Shown here: positions 11,720 through 23,525 of the stretch, piece by piece
Layout: each line of letters begins with the position of its first letter
Numbering within the stretch: the first letter of the stretch is position 1
From: Triglochin maritima
Taxonomy: Eukaryota; Streptophyta; Magnoliopsida; Alismatales; Juncaginaceae
Assembly (NCBI GenBank): GCA_963682175.1
Contig: OY821775.1
Span: forward strand, 29,758,053 to 29,822,052
Length of the DNA: 64,000 nt
Direction: 5' to 3'
Notes under the pieces: generated by a model
Seen by the model: only the letters and a program-made list of their open reading frames with translations
Told to the model about the DNA's origin: nothing
Database searches by the model: none
Program-made: the position numbers and the translations under genes

Positions 11720-13086
11720 ATGACTTTATCATCTGATCATGTAGAGGGTTTATGCACAACTAGGCCTCCTTTGCTTAATCGGTCGAATATGATTATTGGA
11801 AGAATATAATGATTTTTTTTATTTCTAATGACCTTAAGTATTGGATTTTTGTTTAAAACCCCTTCACACCCCTCTAATGAAGAAGAATTAGCCACCATAA
11901 CTAGAGCCAAAACGAAAGAATATGAAATGAACTCTAGTATTATGAATATTTTATATTGTGGCTTAAATGAGGGAGTATACAATAGGATAAGAGGTTCTGA
12001 TAGTGCTTATGAGATTTGGCATAGACTTCAAATTCATCATAATGGTGATAGTAAAACTAAAGTTACAAGAATTAGTCACCACATGCATAATTATGAAATT
12101 TTTACTATGCAACCCAATGAGAACATAAGCGAGACGAAAACTCGCTTCACCGATATAACTAACTCCCCTTAAAGTGCTTGAAAGAATCTCAGTGAAGGAG
12201 ATATGACAAGGAAGTTTCTCCGGTCACTCGACAATGAATAGGAAGATAAGGTCGTCGCCATTAAAGAAGCTCATGACACCTCCAACCTAAAGATGGAATA
12301 GTTGATCGACATCCTTATGGCCTATGAACTTCAAATGAAGGACCAGAAGGACAAGGAAGCCTCCAAAAAGAACCAATCCTTGGCTTTGCAGCCAAATTAT
12401 ATGAACTAAATAGGAGAGAGGAGAAATAGGACAATGAAGTCCTTGCCAAAGACTTCTTCAAGTTGCTGAAGAAATAAAAAGGACAAAATAAATAAAGAAG
12501 AAGAAGAAGTGTGAAGATGGAGGGAGAAAATGAGAAGAAAAATGAGAGAAGGGAGAGAATTAGAGAAAAGGAAAGGAGCAAGAGAAAAGAGAAGAAGATA
12601 GAAGCTCACAAGGCAACATGGGATGATTCATCATCATCTTCATCATCAACCTCTTTACAAAGTAGAAGAGAAGATGCCCACACATGCTTCATGGTCATCA
12701 AAGATGAACAAAGTGCGGTAGCTTCTAACTCTTGTTCTACTAGATCTAATGCTTGGTCAACTAGATCTAGATCTAGCCAAATCTCATGCTCTAAACAATA
12801 TTCATATACTTTTGATGAGCTTCAAAATGCATTTCATAATTTAGTTACACAATATGAGATCATTTATGATAAGAACAAGAATACTAGAAAGCTTATAAAT
12901 GATCTCCAATGCCAAATTAAAACTATCATGAATGAGAAGAATGAGGCGATTGCTAGATATGAAACGAATGCATTAGAACTTGGTAGTATAAAAGCAACGC
13001 TCATTGATGTTGAACAATTAGATCTTAAGACATGTAATGCTCAAATGAGAAAAGATCTAGAAAATATCACAAATGGAACTATATGA
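11720..13086 (+). pseudogene. copia gag (UBN2-type) with ER/K-rich helix, GOC-2
   Basis: The reading frame starts at ATG 11720 but is broken early. The gag core is open at 11828-12172 with ILYCGLNEGVYNRI, SAYEIWHRLQIHH and MQPNENISET. Frameshifts and stops follow to about 12510. From 12511 to 13086 a 191-codon open stretch carries a strongly charged run (NEKKNERRERIREKERSKRK), then KATWDDSSSSSSS, CFMVIKDEQ and a coiled coil ending RKDLENITNGT. The order is that of the linker between gag core and protease in plant copia elements, except that no CCHC knuckle is present. Related to GOC-1 and GOC-3. Confidence 0.75.
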
Positions 13087-13439
13087 TGCTTGGTATGCTT
13101 CTAGGTAGTCAAAGATGATCATTAGACAAACATGGTTTAGGTTATAATGCTTCATATCTTAAAAACCATGTAGTTCATGCTACCTTGAATGGAAAGCATT
13201 TCTTTGTTAAACAAAATACTTCAAGTGTATGGGCACCAAAAACGAAGATGGTTTGGATGCCAAAGACTAAAATTCAAGACCCGATGTAGTTTGGGTACCA
13301 AAATCTTCACTTGCAGGTACCTAGAAGATGGGAGATCGGTAGTGATCGGCCCAATCATGCAAAGACAAATATCAAGTCGGTTGCACTATCGAAAGGAGCT
13401 TGGAATCACAATCGAAGATCAAAATTGGGTAAAAATTAT
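13087..13439 (+). mobile_element. GOC-2 post-gag tail, upstream part
   Basis: Contains degraded matches to the HGLGYN...KMVWMPK linker seen after gag in the relatives, then non-coding sequence. It is cut at 13439 by the solo LTR and continues at 14971. Confidence 0.6.
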
Positions 13440-14965
13440 TGTTGGCTTTTTGGCCTTAATCCGTGTATTGATGATTTTACTAACTTAATCTTAATCACAA
13501 TCAAATGTAGTGAAGCACACATCATGCATGGAACATGAATTGTATTGTGCTAACATCTACAGGTCATCAAGACTCAAGGAAGAATAGAATCAAGTCAAGA
13601 CATGTAATGAAGCTACTTGAAGAAATGTAATTTTACCTTTTATTTGAGTCGTACGAACTTATGTGAACTTGAGCATACAAGAGTTAAAATCTATTCACAT
13701 ACACACCAGGTTCCTTGTATAGTTAGGTCAACCAAAAAATTCAGATCAATTGGACTTCAATAGGTCAACCAAACATAGGTAGGAAAATTACTTAATATAA
13801 TCCTCTACCTATCTGTGCAGAACGGTCGACCGAAACGAGTTTTCCATTCGACCATTTTTACCAGTTAATGGTTTCTCAAACAATGATTTACCTAGCTCTA
13901 CCGGTCGACCTTTTATGACTATCCGGTCGATCGTTTACCCCTATTTTCCAGACGACCATTATACTTGTCGTATTCTCTCAATGGTTGTATTTGTATTTTC
14001 TCAAATACCCATAAATACATTTGGCCACCAGTCGAACGATGCCTTGGCGGTGATCGACTGGATGCAGACAATTATGTGCAACAAAAGTGACTATTATTTT
14101 CGGTCGAACTGACCTTCTTTTCGTGTTCGACCGATTAACCTTTTTCATGGCCAAAACTCTCTTAACGGTCGATCACCCCCAAAACTTAAGTTGTATTCGT
14201 TTGGTGTGATCATAGTTTAAGCTGGTTGGAACGTTTTTTAATTTCATGGAAACGTTTGACCGTTGATCCCAAGTCGGTCGACCGGTTTAGGAGAGATTTG
14301 CTGAACTTAGATTTCTATTTTGTGTATCTTCCACAAACTTCAACCAAATGTTCCCCAACGGCTATAACCTTTAGGATCTTATAGATAGCGGTTCACACAC
14401 CTTATTTACATAACTCTTGTACTCCAAACTCATAGATACACTAAAGAGAAATCCTCCACTCCTAGAATCTCAATTCTATACACCCAAGAGACAAAACTTC
14501 CACATCTTTGATCAATTCCCAATCATATTCAAAGTGTGCTCAAGTTAGAGACTGTTTAATCCACTAACATTCATTGTCAAGGGAAGCAAATGTTTTGGTG
14601 AAAGCCCAAAGCAACTTGTAAAGGTTTTGGTGAAAGCCCCAAGCATCCCTCTCGGAGTGTGAGAGGAGGAAACCAAGCTCGGCGAGGGTGTTCGCGAGTT
14701 TGCTCTGTAAAAGGCATCCTCTCCCGGCTTGGAATGGGGAGTGGTTAGTTATGACGTAGGCGAGCTCGTGGAATCGAGTGAAGCTTGTAAGAGAGGAAGT
14801 AGGACCTGGGTGGGGTGTCAAACCTTTATAAGAACCATCGTCTTCTTTGTGGTTTGCACAGCTTTTTCTTTACTTGTTTTTATTGTTCAAATTCCGCTGC
14901 ATATTTGATTGAATAAAGTACAGAATTAAGTGATTAGATTAATTAGGGGCCATAACGATCCTACA
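13440..14965 (+). repeat. solo LTR of the GOC family, nested in GOC-2
   Basis: A 1526-bp LTR beginning TGTTGGCTTTTTGGCC and ending GATCCTACA, flanked by a perfect 5-bp duplication ATTAT (13435-13439 and 14966-14970). No primer site or internal sequence follows; the host element's tail resumes at once. It is therefore an independent later insertion reduced by LTR-LTR recombination. U3 holds a GGTCGACCG-type array at about 13822-14290. Confidence 0.9.
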
Positions 14966-14970
14966 ATTAT

Positions 14971-15414
14971 CTATACTCTTCATTGATATTAGCTTGGTTC
15001 TAATCTAGGACAATTTGAATGCTTAATTGTCATATCTTTTGTATCATATGATTAATCAATTAGGAAAAGCTTCATGTCTATCATCAAAGTGGAGTACAAT
15101 GAAAATCAACCCTAATTGATAGACCTATTCATATTGATAGGGTGAGCTTATTGAATATATTTATCTAGAGGGAGTAATGAATTGCAAAAAAAGGAGCAAA
15201 TTCATTACATTAGAATAGGGGAGAAGAAATTAGACATCTCATGATCACATTTTTAACATTTGATTAATGTGAAAGGGGGAGAAGAAACCATGAAATTGAA
15301 ATAATTGAACATAAACTATGCACAGTCGTAAGGGGGATTACCACATATGCATACTTTACAGATTTAAATTTCAAGTATTAATATATAGGTCGCCATCATA
15401 AAAAAGGGGGAGAT
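14971..15414 (+). mobile_element. GOC-2 tail, downstream part, with purine-run ladder
   Basis: Non-coding. Successive G-runs set in A/G-rich context (TAGGGTGAGC, GAGGGAGTAATG, AGGGGAGAAG, AAGGGGGAGAAG, AAGGGGGATTA) lead to the terminal tract AAAAAAGGGGGAGAT directly before the 3' LTR. The same arrangement is present in GOC-3 and GOC-4. Confidence 0.65.
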
Positions 15415-16620
15415 TGTGGGCTTTCTGGGCTTAATCCATTTTTTGTTGATTTAACAAACCTAATCACAATCAAATGTAGTGTAGCACATATTACGCATGG
15501 AATATATATTGAATTGTGCTAACATCTATCGGTGATCAAGACTCAAGGAAGAATGGAATGAAGTCAAGACATGTAATCAAGCTAATTCAAGACATGTAAT
15601 TTTGCATGTAATTCTTAGGAATCTATGTGACCTTGAGCATACAATAGTTAAATTCTATTAACATGCACAATATGTTTCTTGTAGAAGTCACACACCAAAT
15701 TTCACATCAATTGGACTTCAGTAGATCACCCAAACTTAGGTAGAAAATCACTCAAACCAAACATCTGCTTGTCTATGCAGAACGGTCGACCAAAATGAGT
15801 TTTCCATTCGACCATCCCTACCTGTTAACGGTTATCCAAATATTGATTTTACCTAACTCCACCGGTCGACCCATTCCACTTTTTTGGTGGACTGTTGAAC
15901 TATAGTTTCGTATGGCTGTTAGTCTTGTCGTATTTTACAACGGTCATATTCGTATTTTTACCTAACCCCCAAAATACATTTGACAACCGATTGAATGATG
16001 TCTTGATGGTGGCTAACTTATTGCAGATAATTTTGTGCACCAAAATTGCCTCTTATTTTCGGTCGAACGAACCTTCTCACTATGTTCGAACGATTAACCT
16101 TTAACGTGGCCAAAACCCTCTTCACGGTCAACCACCCTTTGATTTAGTTCGATCGTTAACTTAACTTATACATGTTAGGTTTGACCGTAGTTTAAGTTGG
16201 TTCCAACATTTCCTTAATTTCGTGGAAACGGTTTACCGTTGATCCCAAGTCGATCGACCGGTTTAGTAAAGCTTTGCAATACTTAGATTTCTATTTTGTG
16301 TATCTTATACAAACATCAACCAAATCTTCCCCAACAGATATAGATCTTTAGGAGCTTGTCAATAGAGGTTTACACACCATATTTACACAACTCCACAATT
16401 TCTATTTACCTCCTACATTAGAGGGAAATTCCTCAACTCCCAGATCCTAAATCCTACACTCAAGGCTTAAACTTCACCACTTGACAAAATCAATATCCTA
16501 CCCAAGTGTGCTAAACTTAGAGAATGTTTGACCCACTCACATTTTTATCAAAGAAGCAAAGGTTTCAATGAATGCCCGACGCATCCCTATCGGATTGTGA
16601 GAGGAAGAAATCGAGCTCGG
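15415..16620 (+). repeat. 3' LTR of GOC-2, 3'-truncated
   Basis: It starts TGTGGGCTTTCTGGGC. Its U3 array (about 15782-16262) and R segment match the 5' LTR, with many substitutions. It ends in GAGCTCGG where the next LTR begins; about 300 bp of U5 is missing. Confidence 0.8.
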
Positions 16621-18100
16621 TGATTGACATTATATCATGCATATATTTGTGTCTTATATCCTTTATTTTTAGCCTAAGCAATGCTACGTAATGAGTTTTA
16701 TGTTTAAGTTTCAGGAATAAACAAGTTTGAGAAGAAGAGACTCAAAAATGACTTAAAAGCAAGGAAAAGGATTGAATTGTACGACATATGGACTGAGATG
16801 CAAGAGAGAAGGACCCGAATGTAAACCAAAAGGATCAATGAGGAAATCAAGAAGCTCCACACCATCATGAGGAGTATTTTGGCAACTAGATCTGGGCCCA
16901 AACTTCAACAACAAAATCGGGTTCATCAAACATCAAGATATCAAGCCAGCAACAAGCCACCGAAATCCATACTTAATCAAAGACATCCAGACCGCCAATT
17001 GGTTGTCCCAAACCACCAATTGGAGGTCCAAATGTGTCCAAATTATTCATGGTTTAGTTGGGTGTTCGGTTATGTTGATTTATGTCCATTTATAGCATGT
17101 GTTTAGTACCATACTCGGGGATTGTCCTCGGTTACTTTTTTCTATGACTATAAATAGAACTCTTCCTCCTCCTTTGTATTTACCCATTTCTTAGTGTCCA
17201 ACCCCTCTACTTAAATTCAAGCCTTGAAGAAAAACTCAAGTGGGGAGACGCTACTTGTAATGTGAGTCATTTAAGAAAAGAAAATTGTATTAGTTAAATG
17301 TTGTCTTTTTCACTCCTTGCTTGCTTAGCTTAATTTTGTTTCATTAATCTTAGTAGACTTAGTTAACATGTTTTCTTATCTTAACATGATAGTTAGTTTA
17401 ATGATCAATGAGTAGTTCTATCCCCCTTTGGGTGGTGGAGATGATGTACATATATGTTGTGAAATTTGGATGTTTGATGAACTTTTGATTGTGTAGACTT
17501 GCATGTTTGTTTGTTCATTGGGGGTATTTTAATAATCTACATGTTGGGAGATTTTTTATGGGTTTTGCCATAAGATTTATACACTTTCCATGCTTAGTTT
17601 CCTCATGTTTATTGACTGAAAATTTCTGTTGAATATGCTAGATGTTAGTTAAGTGTTTGTATTTGTGGTTGCTTTATTTATTGATTGAAGAAACTTTGTT
17701 TTGATGGGTTTTGCCATAAGATTTAGACACCTCCCATGCTTAGCTTTATTCTTCACATGAGTTTATGGTTTTTGATGAGTTTTGTCATATCTTTAGACAC
17801 TTCTCATGCTGAGCCTAATGTTACGATAACCAAGTAGTAATTGTTGATACGTTGTGTGAATGGATTGATAGGTTTTGCCAAATCTCTAGACACTTCCTAT
17901 GCCTGAAGACACACACATGAAACACACACATACATTCTTACATGCGTCATTCATCACTTATTTCACTTCTATGTGCACACACTCCACCCTTTAGGGGTTT
18001 CTCTTCCTAATTTCCAATATTTAGTTGCTTTCTTTCGCATATCTTACTTACTAGTTTAGTGTAATTTAGCTTAGCATAATCAAATCTCTTTCCCCTTTTT
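16621..18100 (+). repeat. Athila-type LTR, 3'-truncated
   Basis: It starts TGATTGACAT and carries the U3 palindrome pair around 16990-17030 (GACCGCCAATTGG, then CCACCAATTGGAGGTCC). A TATA box (CTATAAATAGAAC, about 17149) follows. A short motif of the form TTTTGCCA...TAGACAC.TC..ATGC occurs four times at about 17575, 17705, 17775 and 17868. The LTR end and any primer site are absent; sequence changes at 18101 into LINE endonuclease code. Confidence 0.75.
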
Positions 18101-18765
18101 CGGATGGATAACTAACCTAATAAGGGGATGGATAAACGAGATTGAAGCTGACATCATATGCATCATGGACCATAAGGTCAAGATTAAGAAGCTCGATCAC
18201 TTCCGAAAAGCAATTTGGGCGCATAGTTTGGCGGCAAATAGCATGATTGTGGATTCGAGGTGTATTCTTGTGTTGTGGAATGAATAGAAAGTGGATCTTC
18301 AAGTCACCATTAAAACACCACAACTACTACACTTGGAAGGGATGGATAGGGAATGTGGGAAATAGTGGCACTCGCGGTTGTGCATGGAGCTAATGGGCAT
18401 ATGGAGCGGCGTATTTATCGACGGACCTTGAACGAGTGGCACTGAATGTGTCCATACGATGGCTCCTTTGTGGAGACTTTAATTGCAATCAATGATGCCA
18501 TGAGAAGAGAGGGGGTAAAGGCTTTAAATTAATGGAAATGGAGGAGTTCAATACTGTCGTCGATAGGTTGCAAGTGGTAGAAGTGCCATTCGGGGGAGTG
18601 AATTCACTTGGTCAAACTCGTCCCAAGGTGACGCATGCATTGAGACCCGTATAGATAGGATGTTTATGTCCCTTGCCTGGCTTGACACATCCCCGAAGTC
18701 TTTCTATGTTGTTGGGGAGAAGGACCTTAGCGACCATGCAACACTCATGATGGCAAATAACCCCT
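18101..18765 (+). pseudogene. LINE-1 endonuclease (EEP-type) relic
   Basis: Decayed apurinic-type endonuclease, aligned by eye with LINE-2: ICIMDHKVKIKKLDHFRKAIW corresponds to VCLVDHKVKLKKLERFRRAIW, and near the end EKDLSDHATL corresponds to DRDLSDHSML. The Ser-Asp-His triplet of the C-terminal catalytic motif is still readable. Stops and frameshifts occur throughout, and about 20 N-terminal residues are lost. Confidence 0.7.
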
Positions 18766-18779
18766 TATCTTTTTATCCT

Positions 18780-19172
18780 TTGTATGGAGGTACTTAGCTT
18801 AATGATAAAGGAGGTTGCTGAAAATGGAAGGCTAGAACCGATTGAGTGTGGTAACAACTTGGTGTCACACCTTCTATTTGCTGACAACGTTTTGCTCTTT
18901 GCGAAGGCTACTAAGAAGAATGCACTGGTAATCAAAGAGATCTTAGCCAGAGTGCTCGGGGTTGCACTTAAATACAACCAAGAGTCAAGTTTTTTTCTGG
19001 AGAAATATGACGCATGATAGATGGATATGTGACCACTTACAGATGGAAATAGTGGATTTCTTGGTAAAATACCTCGAACACCCATTATTCACCTCCCGAC
19101 TTGGGAAACACCAGTGTACGAGGCTGGTCGCAAAGATGAGGACGAAGCTAAGCACTTGGAAGTAGAGCTTTC
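18780..19172 (+). pseudogene. LINE-1 reverse transcriptase C-terminal relic
   Basis: Follows the endonuclease after a large deletion that removed most of the RT. HLLFADNVLLFA is the catalytic FADD box with its second Asp changed to Asn, compared with HLLFADDVMVFA in LINE-2. It runs into the LTR stub at 19173; the target site reads CTTTC. Confidence 0.75.
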
Positions 19173-20662
19173 TCTAACGCCCCGAGCCCAGACAGGTGCT
19201 TACCCGCCCGAACCCGATGTGTTAAGATACGATCCACGATCCTGACCGCTGCGCACTCTGATATTTAAATCCATTTGATAGGTCCATAATAATCTGAAAC
19301 ATATAATCAACAAATTGTGAGCTCGACAGCCCGCAAGTTCCAACCGTCAATCAATCAGAATCATAATCATCTGGAAAATAATACGGAATATGACATTCAG
19401 TCAATAAGCACAATCAAGGGACATGCATTACAAATAAAATGCATGCATAACAATCTGGAACCCCCATTCGGATTCGACCACATATTGTGCTTCTGAAATC
19501 TATCAACCAGTCAGACGCACACCTGGTAGCTCCACACTAACGACAGGCAACCCTTTCCTCTCTCGGGTGGCTCCACGCTGTCCGCTGGGCCGCTCTTTCC
19601 TAAGTGGCTCAGCCAGAAACATACATAAGCCACAGGACATGTCAACCGAAACACCACCATGTAATCATATGCATATCAATGAAATCAATATCAATAGTCA
19701 GCATGCATGCAACTACGAATATCAAGAGAGACATACATGATATAACTAAAGAATAACGAATCAGTACTTGCCTGTCTCGCAACCACAAGATTTCCACAAA
19801 TCAATCCAACTCCATCAATTTCTTTTATATCTCTTGCACTAGAAAAACCTCAAAGTCAACCCACCGCCTTCACCTTCTCCTCTCTTTTGTTTTCACGTCT
19901 AAAGCAACCGTCCTCCGATAAATACCAACACAACATTATATACTTACCTTTTAACTTTAACACCTCTTGAACAACCTATCACCTCATGACACCTTTCCTC
20001 ACCTTTTGTCATTCTTATCTCATCTCTCATCCAAGATAAATACAAATAATTCACTTAACTATTCTCTTAACTTAATTAATCCTTCAAACACTTTAGTTTA
20101 TCTTAAGCAAGGATTATGATTCTCACAATGTTGTAAAACCCTCAAGTTTAGTCCCACATTGCTTAACATGAGAATGTTGGGGTGCGATATAAAGACATGA
20201 GCCTACTACCATAACACTTACCAACTTATGTTTTGTGGCAATAGGTGGGTGTTGTGCGCCAGTGGGCACATGGGTGACGGACCGGGACCCGGGCTCGATG
20301 CGGGTTCGGGGACGGGACGTTACAGATAGTATCAGAGCCTGAACCAGCCGGAATTGTGGGAACTAAGTGCTACACCTAAAGGGTGGGAGCCACCTCTAGA
20401 ATCCCACAACGCCTGCTGACTGAGTGGCTTGACCCTGACGAGGACGTCTGGTGTTCCAGTGGGGTAGGTTCTAAAACTCTCAAGTTTAGTCCCACGTTGC
20501 TTAACATGAGAATGTTGGAGTGGGATATAAAGACATGAGCCTACTAACATAACACTTACCAACTTAAGTTTTGGGGCAATAGGTGGGTGTTGTGGGCCAG
20601 TGGGCAAATGGGTGACGGACCGGGACCGGGGCTCGATGCGGGTTCGGGTACGGGACGTTACA
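19173..20662 (+). mobile_element. deleted LTR element: one LTR, primer site, 142-bp core, 3' LTR end
   Basis: Flanked by a perfect 5-bp duplication CTTTC (19168-19172 and 20663-20667). Its ends form an inverted repeat: TAACGCCCCG at the left, CGGGACGTTA at the right. The first LTR runs to about 20325 (...GACGTTACA). A primer-site-like TAGTATCAGAGCC follows at about 20328, then roughly 140 bp without coding potential. The last 195 bp (20468-20662) repeat 20133-20325 almost exactly. The second LTR has thus lost about 0.95 kb of its 5' part. It resembles a gypsy-type LTR with a TGTAACG start; the clade is uncertain. Confidence 0.75.
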
Positions 20663-21500
20663 CTTTCTGTCCATGGCTGGCCAGGTGGAGCTGATGCAAA
20701 GTGTGTTTGTATCTTATAGCGTATATTGGACGCCCACCTTCCTTCTCCACTAATCGGTACTGAAGGAGATGGAGAGTATTATGAACCAATTCATGTGGAG
20801 AGTACCAAAGAAGTGTGGGGCAGTAGCGTGGAAGGATATTTGTGTGCCTAAGAGTGAGGGCGGCATGGGATTGAGACAGATAATAGATTGGAATGATGCT
20901 GGACTGTAACAACTTTTGTGGTTGGTTGGGTCCGATGATGAGTCGTTATGATGCATGCGACGGAGGTACCTAGGCAACCGCAAAATTTGGCTAGCACACC
21001 CACCCTTGGTTTGATTGTGGGCATGGAGGGACATACTGAGGATGCGTGATATTGCCCGCGAACATATCTGGATTCAAGTTGGAGATGGCAAGAATATATG
21101 TGTTTTTCATGATCCTGGGTGTGGAAAACCATTCATGTGTGAGGAGTTTGGTGCACAGATGCATTACGATGTTGGTATGCGAAGGACATGCTCGTGGCCC
21201 ACTACATCAGAAATGACACATGGAACCTTCCCCCACCGTACTCAGTGACAATGTTGGAGCTATGGTCGAAGATTATTGGGACGTGGATACATGGAGGTCA
21301 GGATAAGACCACTAGGTTGGATGCAAGAAAGGAAACCTTGTCATTGAAAGAGGCGTGGACATGGGTTGCACAAAGGAAGGCAGCCGTGCGGTGGAGCAAG
21401 CTGATATGGTTGAAGAATCATGTCCCAAAGCATGCATTAACCGCGTGACGTGCACTACGAGGTCGTTTGATGACAAAGAAATTGATGAAGGCAAGGGGAG
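20663..21500 (+). pseudogene. LINE-1 post-RT region relic
   Basis: Continues LINE-1 ORF2 after the LTR stub, with phrases such as MWRVPKKCGAVAWKDIC and SEGGMGLRQI that are typical of the region after the RT in plant L1 elements. Several stops. The zinc-binding region begins at the end (VPKHALTA, then RALRGRLMTKKLMKARG) and is cut by the solo LTR at 21501. Confidence 0.7.
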
Positions 21501-22940
21501 TGATTGATTCATTTTATATTAACCGCAAGTGCATGGCCGCGTTGAAGCGGTGGCAAATATGGGTCGATCCACTGGGAGGTGTGTCGACTTTTGGTTTATG
21601 CGAAGGCGAGTGGGAAAGAAAGAAGAGAAAGGTTGGTTACACTAAACTACACTAAAATGCGAAAAGGAAATGGAAGAGAAGCAATAAACTAAACCCATAA
21701 GGGTTAGAGAAATAATGTGAATATAAAGATGTGTGTAAGTGTGTGTGTTCAATTATGCTCCTCATAACATGTAGTGCATGAAATCATAAAACTAATTCCA
21801 ACTTTGCCTCCACATGAAATAAGATAAGATCATATCATTAAAACATACAAGACAATAATTGGAATGAAGCTAAATGAACTCATGTATAAAGACTAGACCC
21901 TACTATGCATCCACATGAATTAAGATAACACATTATCATTAAAACATACAAGACATTAACCAAGGTAAAGGCAACAAGAGTACATACACTACAAATTGTG
22001 TTTCCAATATTAATTCCATCCATCACCTTATCATTCCTCATAAAATAGGTCCATTCAAGAGCATTAACATATAAAAGATAAGAGTGAAATCCCATTAGAT
22101 GGTTATGGAAATCATATAAGGCTCAAGGGATTAAGATAACACACACCTAATACACTACATGATCATATCACATATTTCTCCACCCTCCAAATGGGGATGG
22201 AACTACTCACTAATCATTACACTACAACCTACATTAAAATGAAACATCTTACTGAAATGAGATTAAACTAAGCAAGCAAGAAATATTAAAGAAACTAAAA
22301 TGACATAAAACAAAACAAGCAAGCAAGCATAGGAAAGGAAATTAAACTAAGAGAGAAACAAGACATCTAAAGGAAAACATCTATTTATTACTCACTCAAT
22401 TACAAGTAGCCTCTTTCTCCACCAGAGTTTTGCTTCAAGGCTTCACTCTTAGTAGAGAAGATGGCCACCAAGAGAGGAGATGGGGTACATGAGAGGAGGG
22501 AGAGTTCTATTTATAGCCATAGAAAAAGGTAATCTGGGACAATCCCCCGGTATGCCAATTGGCGGTCCCAGACTGCCAATTGGCGGTCTACGGGATCTGA
22601 ATCCATCTGGATTTCATTCTGGGCTTTGCTTGATGTATGTGTTGGTCTTGGATGCATCTACTTCGCTTGTTGGAGCTCCGACCCGAATAGAATTGCCAAA
22701 ATACTCCCCATGATGGTGTGGAGTTTTCTATTTTGCTCTTTGGTCCTTCGGTCTTACGTTCAGGTCCTTCTCCCTTGAATCTTAGTCCAGGTCTCACAAT
22801 TCAGTCATTTTTCCTATCTTTTAGGCCATTTCATGCCTTTTTATTTCTGAAATTCAAACATAAAACTTGTCACGTAGCATTTCTTAGGTGTAATATAATG
22901 GATATAAGATACAAATATAAGCATGAAATGATGTCAATCA
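21501..22940 (-). repeat. Athila-type solo LTR, nested in LINE-1
   Basis: A 1440-bp LTR with TGATTGA/TCAATCA ends and a perfect 5-bp duplication GGGAG (21496-21500 and 22941-22945). LINE ORF2 reads across once it is removed. On the minus strand, U3 shows GCCAATTGGCGGTC as two direct copies near 22552-22590, and the TATA box is at about 22506-22513. It contains a roughly 100-bp internal tandem duplication (about 21795-21990) also seen in the LTR at 61714-62529, so these two form a subfamily. Confidence 0.9.
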
Positions 22941-22945
22941 GGGAG

Positions 22946-23196
22946 CGCATCACGGGCAGTGCATTGTGTAATGCGGTTGTGGAGGATATGGAACACCTAT
23001 TTTGGGCTCCCCTGTTCAGAAGGGAGGTTTGGACGGGAGTACTTCAAGTGTTAAGATTGGGCACCGACAAAAATACCACGCTCGAGGAGGAGGCACAAGG
23101 CATGCAACAAGTGAAGGGTGGTCGGGTACATATGGCAACAATGAAGCTATTCTTTAGTGCGGTTATCTATGACTGTTGGCAAGAGTGGAATAGATG
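22946..23196 (+). pseudogene. LINE-1 C-terminal zinc-binding region (zf-RVT-like) relic
   Basis: Resumes after the solo LTR with RITGSALCNAVVEDMEHLFWAPLFRREVW, recognisable as the zf-RVT-type region of plant LINE ORF2. The expected Cys pair is partly lost (only one Cys before the His). It ends YDCWQEWNR followed by stop, as in LINE-2 (YDCWQEL). The remaining 3' UTR runs to the poly-A at 23518. Confidence 0.7.
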
Positions 23197-23525
23197 AATT
23201 TTTAACCAAGAACAAAGGCTTCCATATGATATCATGAGCTTGGTTAAAGACATGGTATGGGCTATGGGTCCGAGGATGACCTTGTTGGGGACCCAGTGGC
23301 GATGAGAGATTTCGAAGAAGTTTGGAAGTAGAAGTACATGTGTGCTAGAGTACTCTAGGGGACTTAAAGTTATGAGTCTTAGAATCACAGGAACTTGTAT
23401 GCTGGGCATGTAGATAGCATGGCCCCGCGTTAGTTCATTAGCTAAATTTTTGTAGGTTGTAAATCATAGTTTACACACTTAATGAAATTTCGAGGTTATG
23501 CCTCTTTTTTTCTTTGTAAAAAAAA

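Larger units (their letters stand above)
10197..16620 (+). mobile_element. gag-only copia element GOC-2
   Basis: An LTR element with 5' LTR 10197-11667, tRNA-Met primer site, broken gag (11720-13086), a non-coding tail interrupted by a solo LTR (13440-14965), a final purine tract AAAAAAGGGGGAGAT at 15400-15414 and a 3' LTR from 15415. The 3' LTR stops at 16620, where an Athila-type LTR starts, so the right flank and target duplication are lost. There is no pol. Without the nested LTR the internal region is about 2.2 kb, close to GOC-1 and GOC-3, so lack of pol is a property of the family. Confidence 0.8.
18101..23525 (+). mobile_element. L1-type LINE-1, 5'-truncated, twice interrupted
   Basis: Fragments of ORF2 occur in order: endonuclease (18101-18765), end of reverse transcriptase (18780-19172), post-RT region (20663-21500) and C-terminal zinc-binding region (22941-23196). 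A 3' UTR ends in A8 at 23518-23525. ORF1 and most of the RT are missing. The two interruptions are an LTR stub (19173-20662) and an Athila-type solo LTR (21501-22940). The 3' end (GAGGTTATGCCTC then T- and A-rich) is the same as in LINE-2. Confidence 0.85.

Noticed and set aside
20332..21132. Several 80-95-codon minus-strand frames
   Set aside because: They lie opposite the LTR stub and opposite LINE-1 ORF2, whose sense reading is recognisable.
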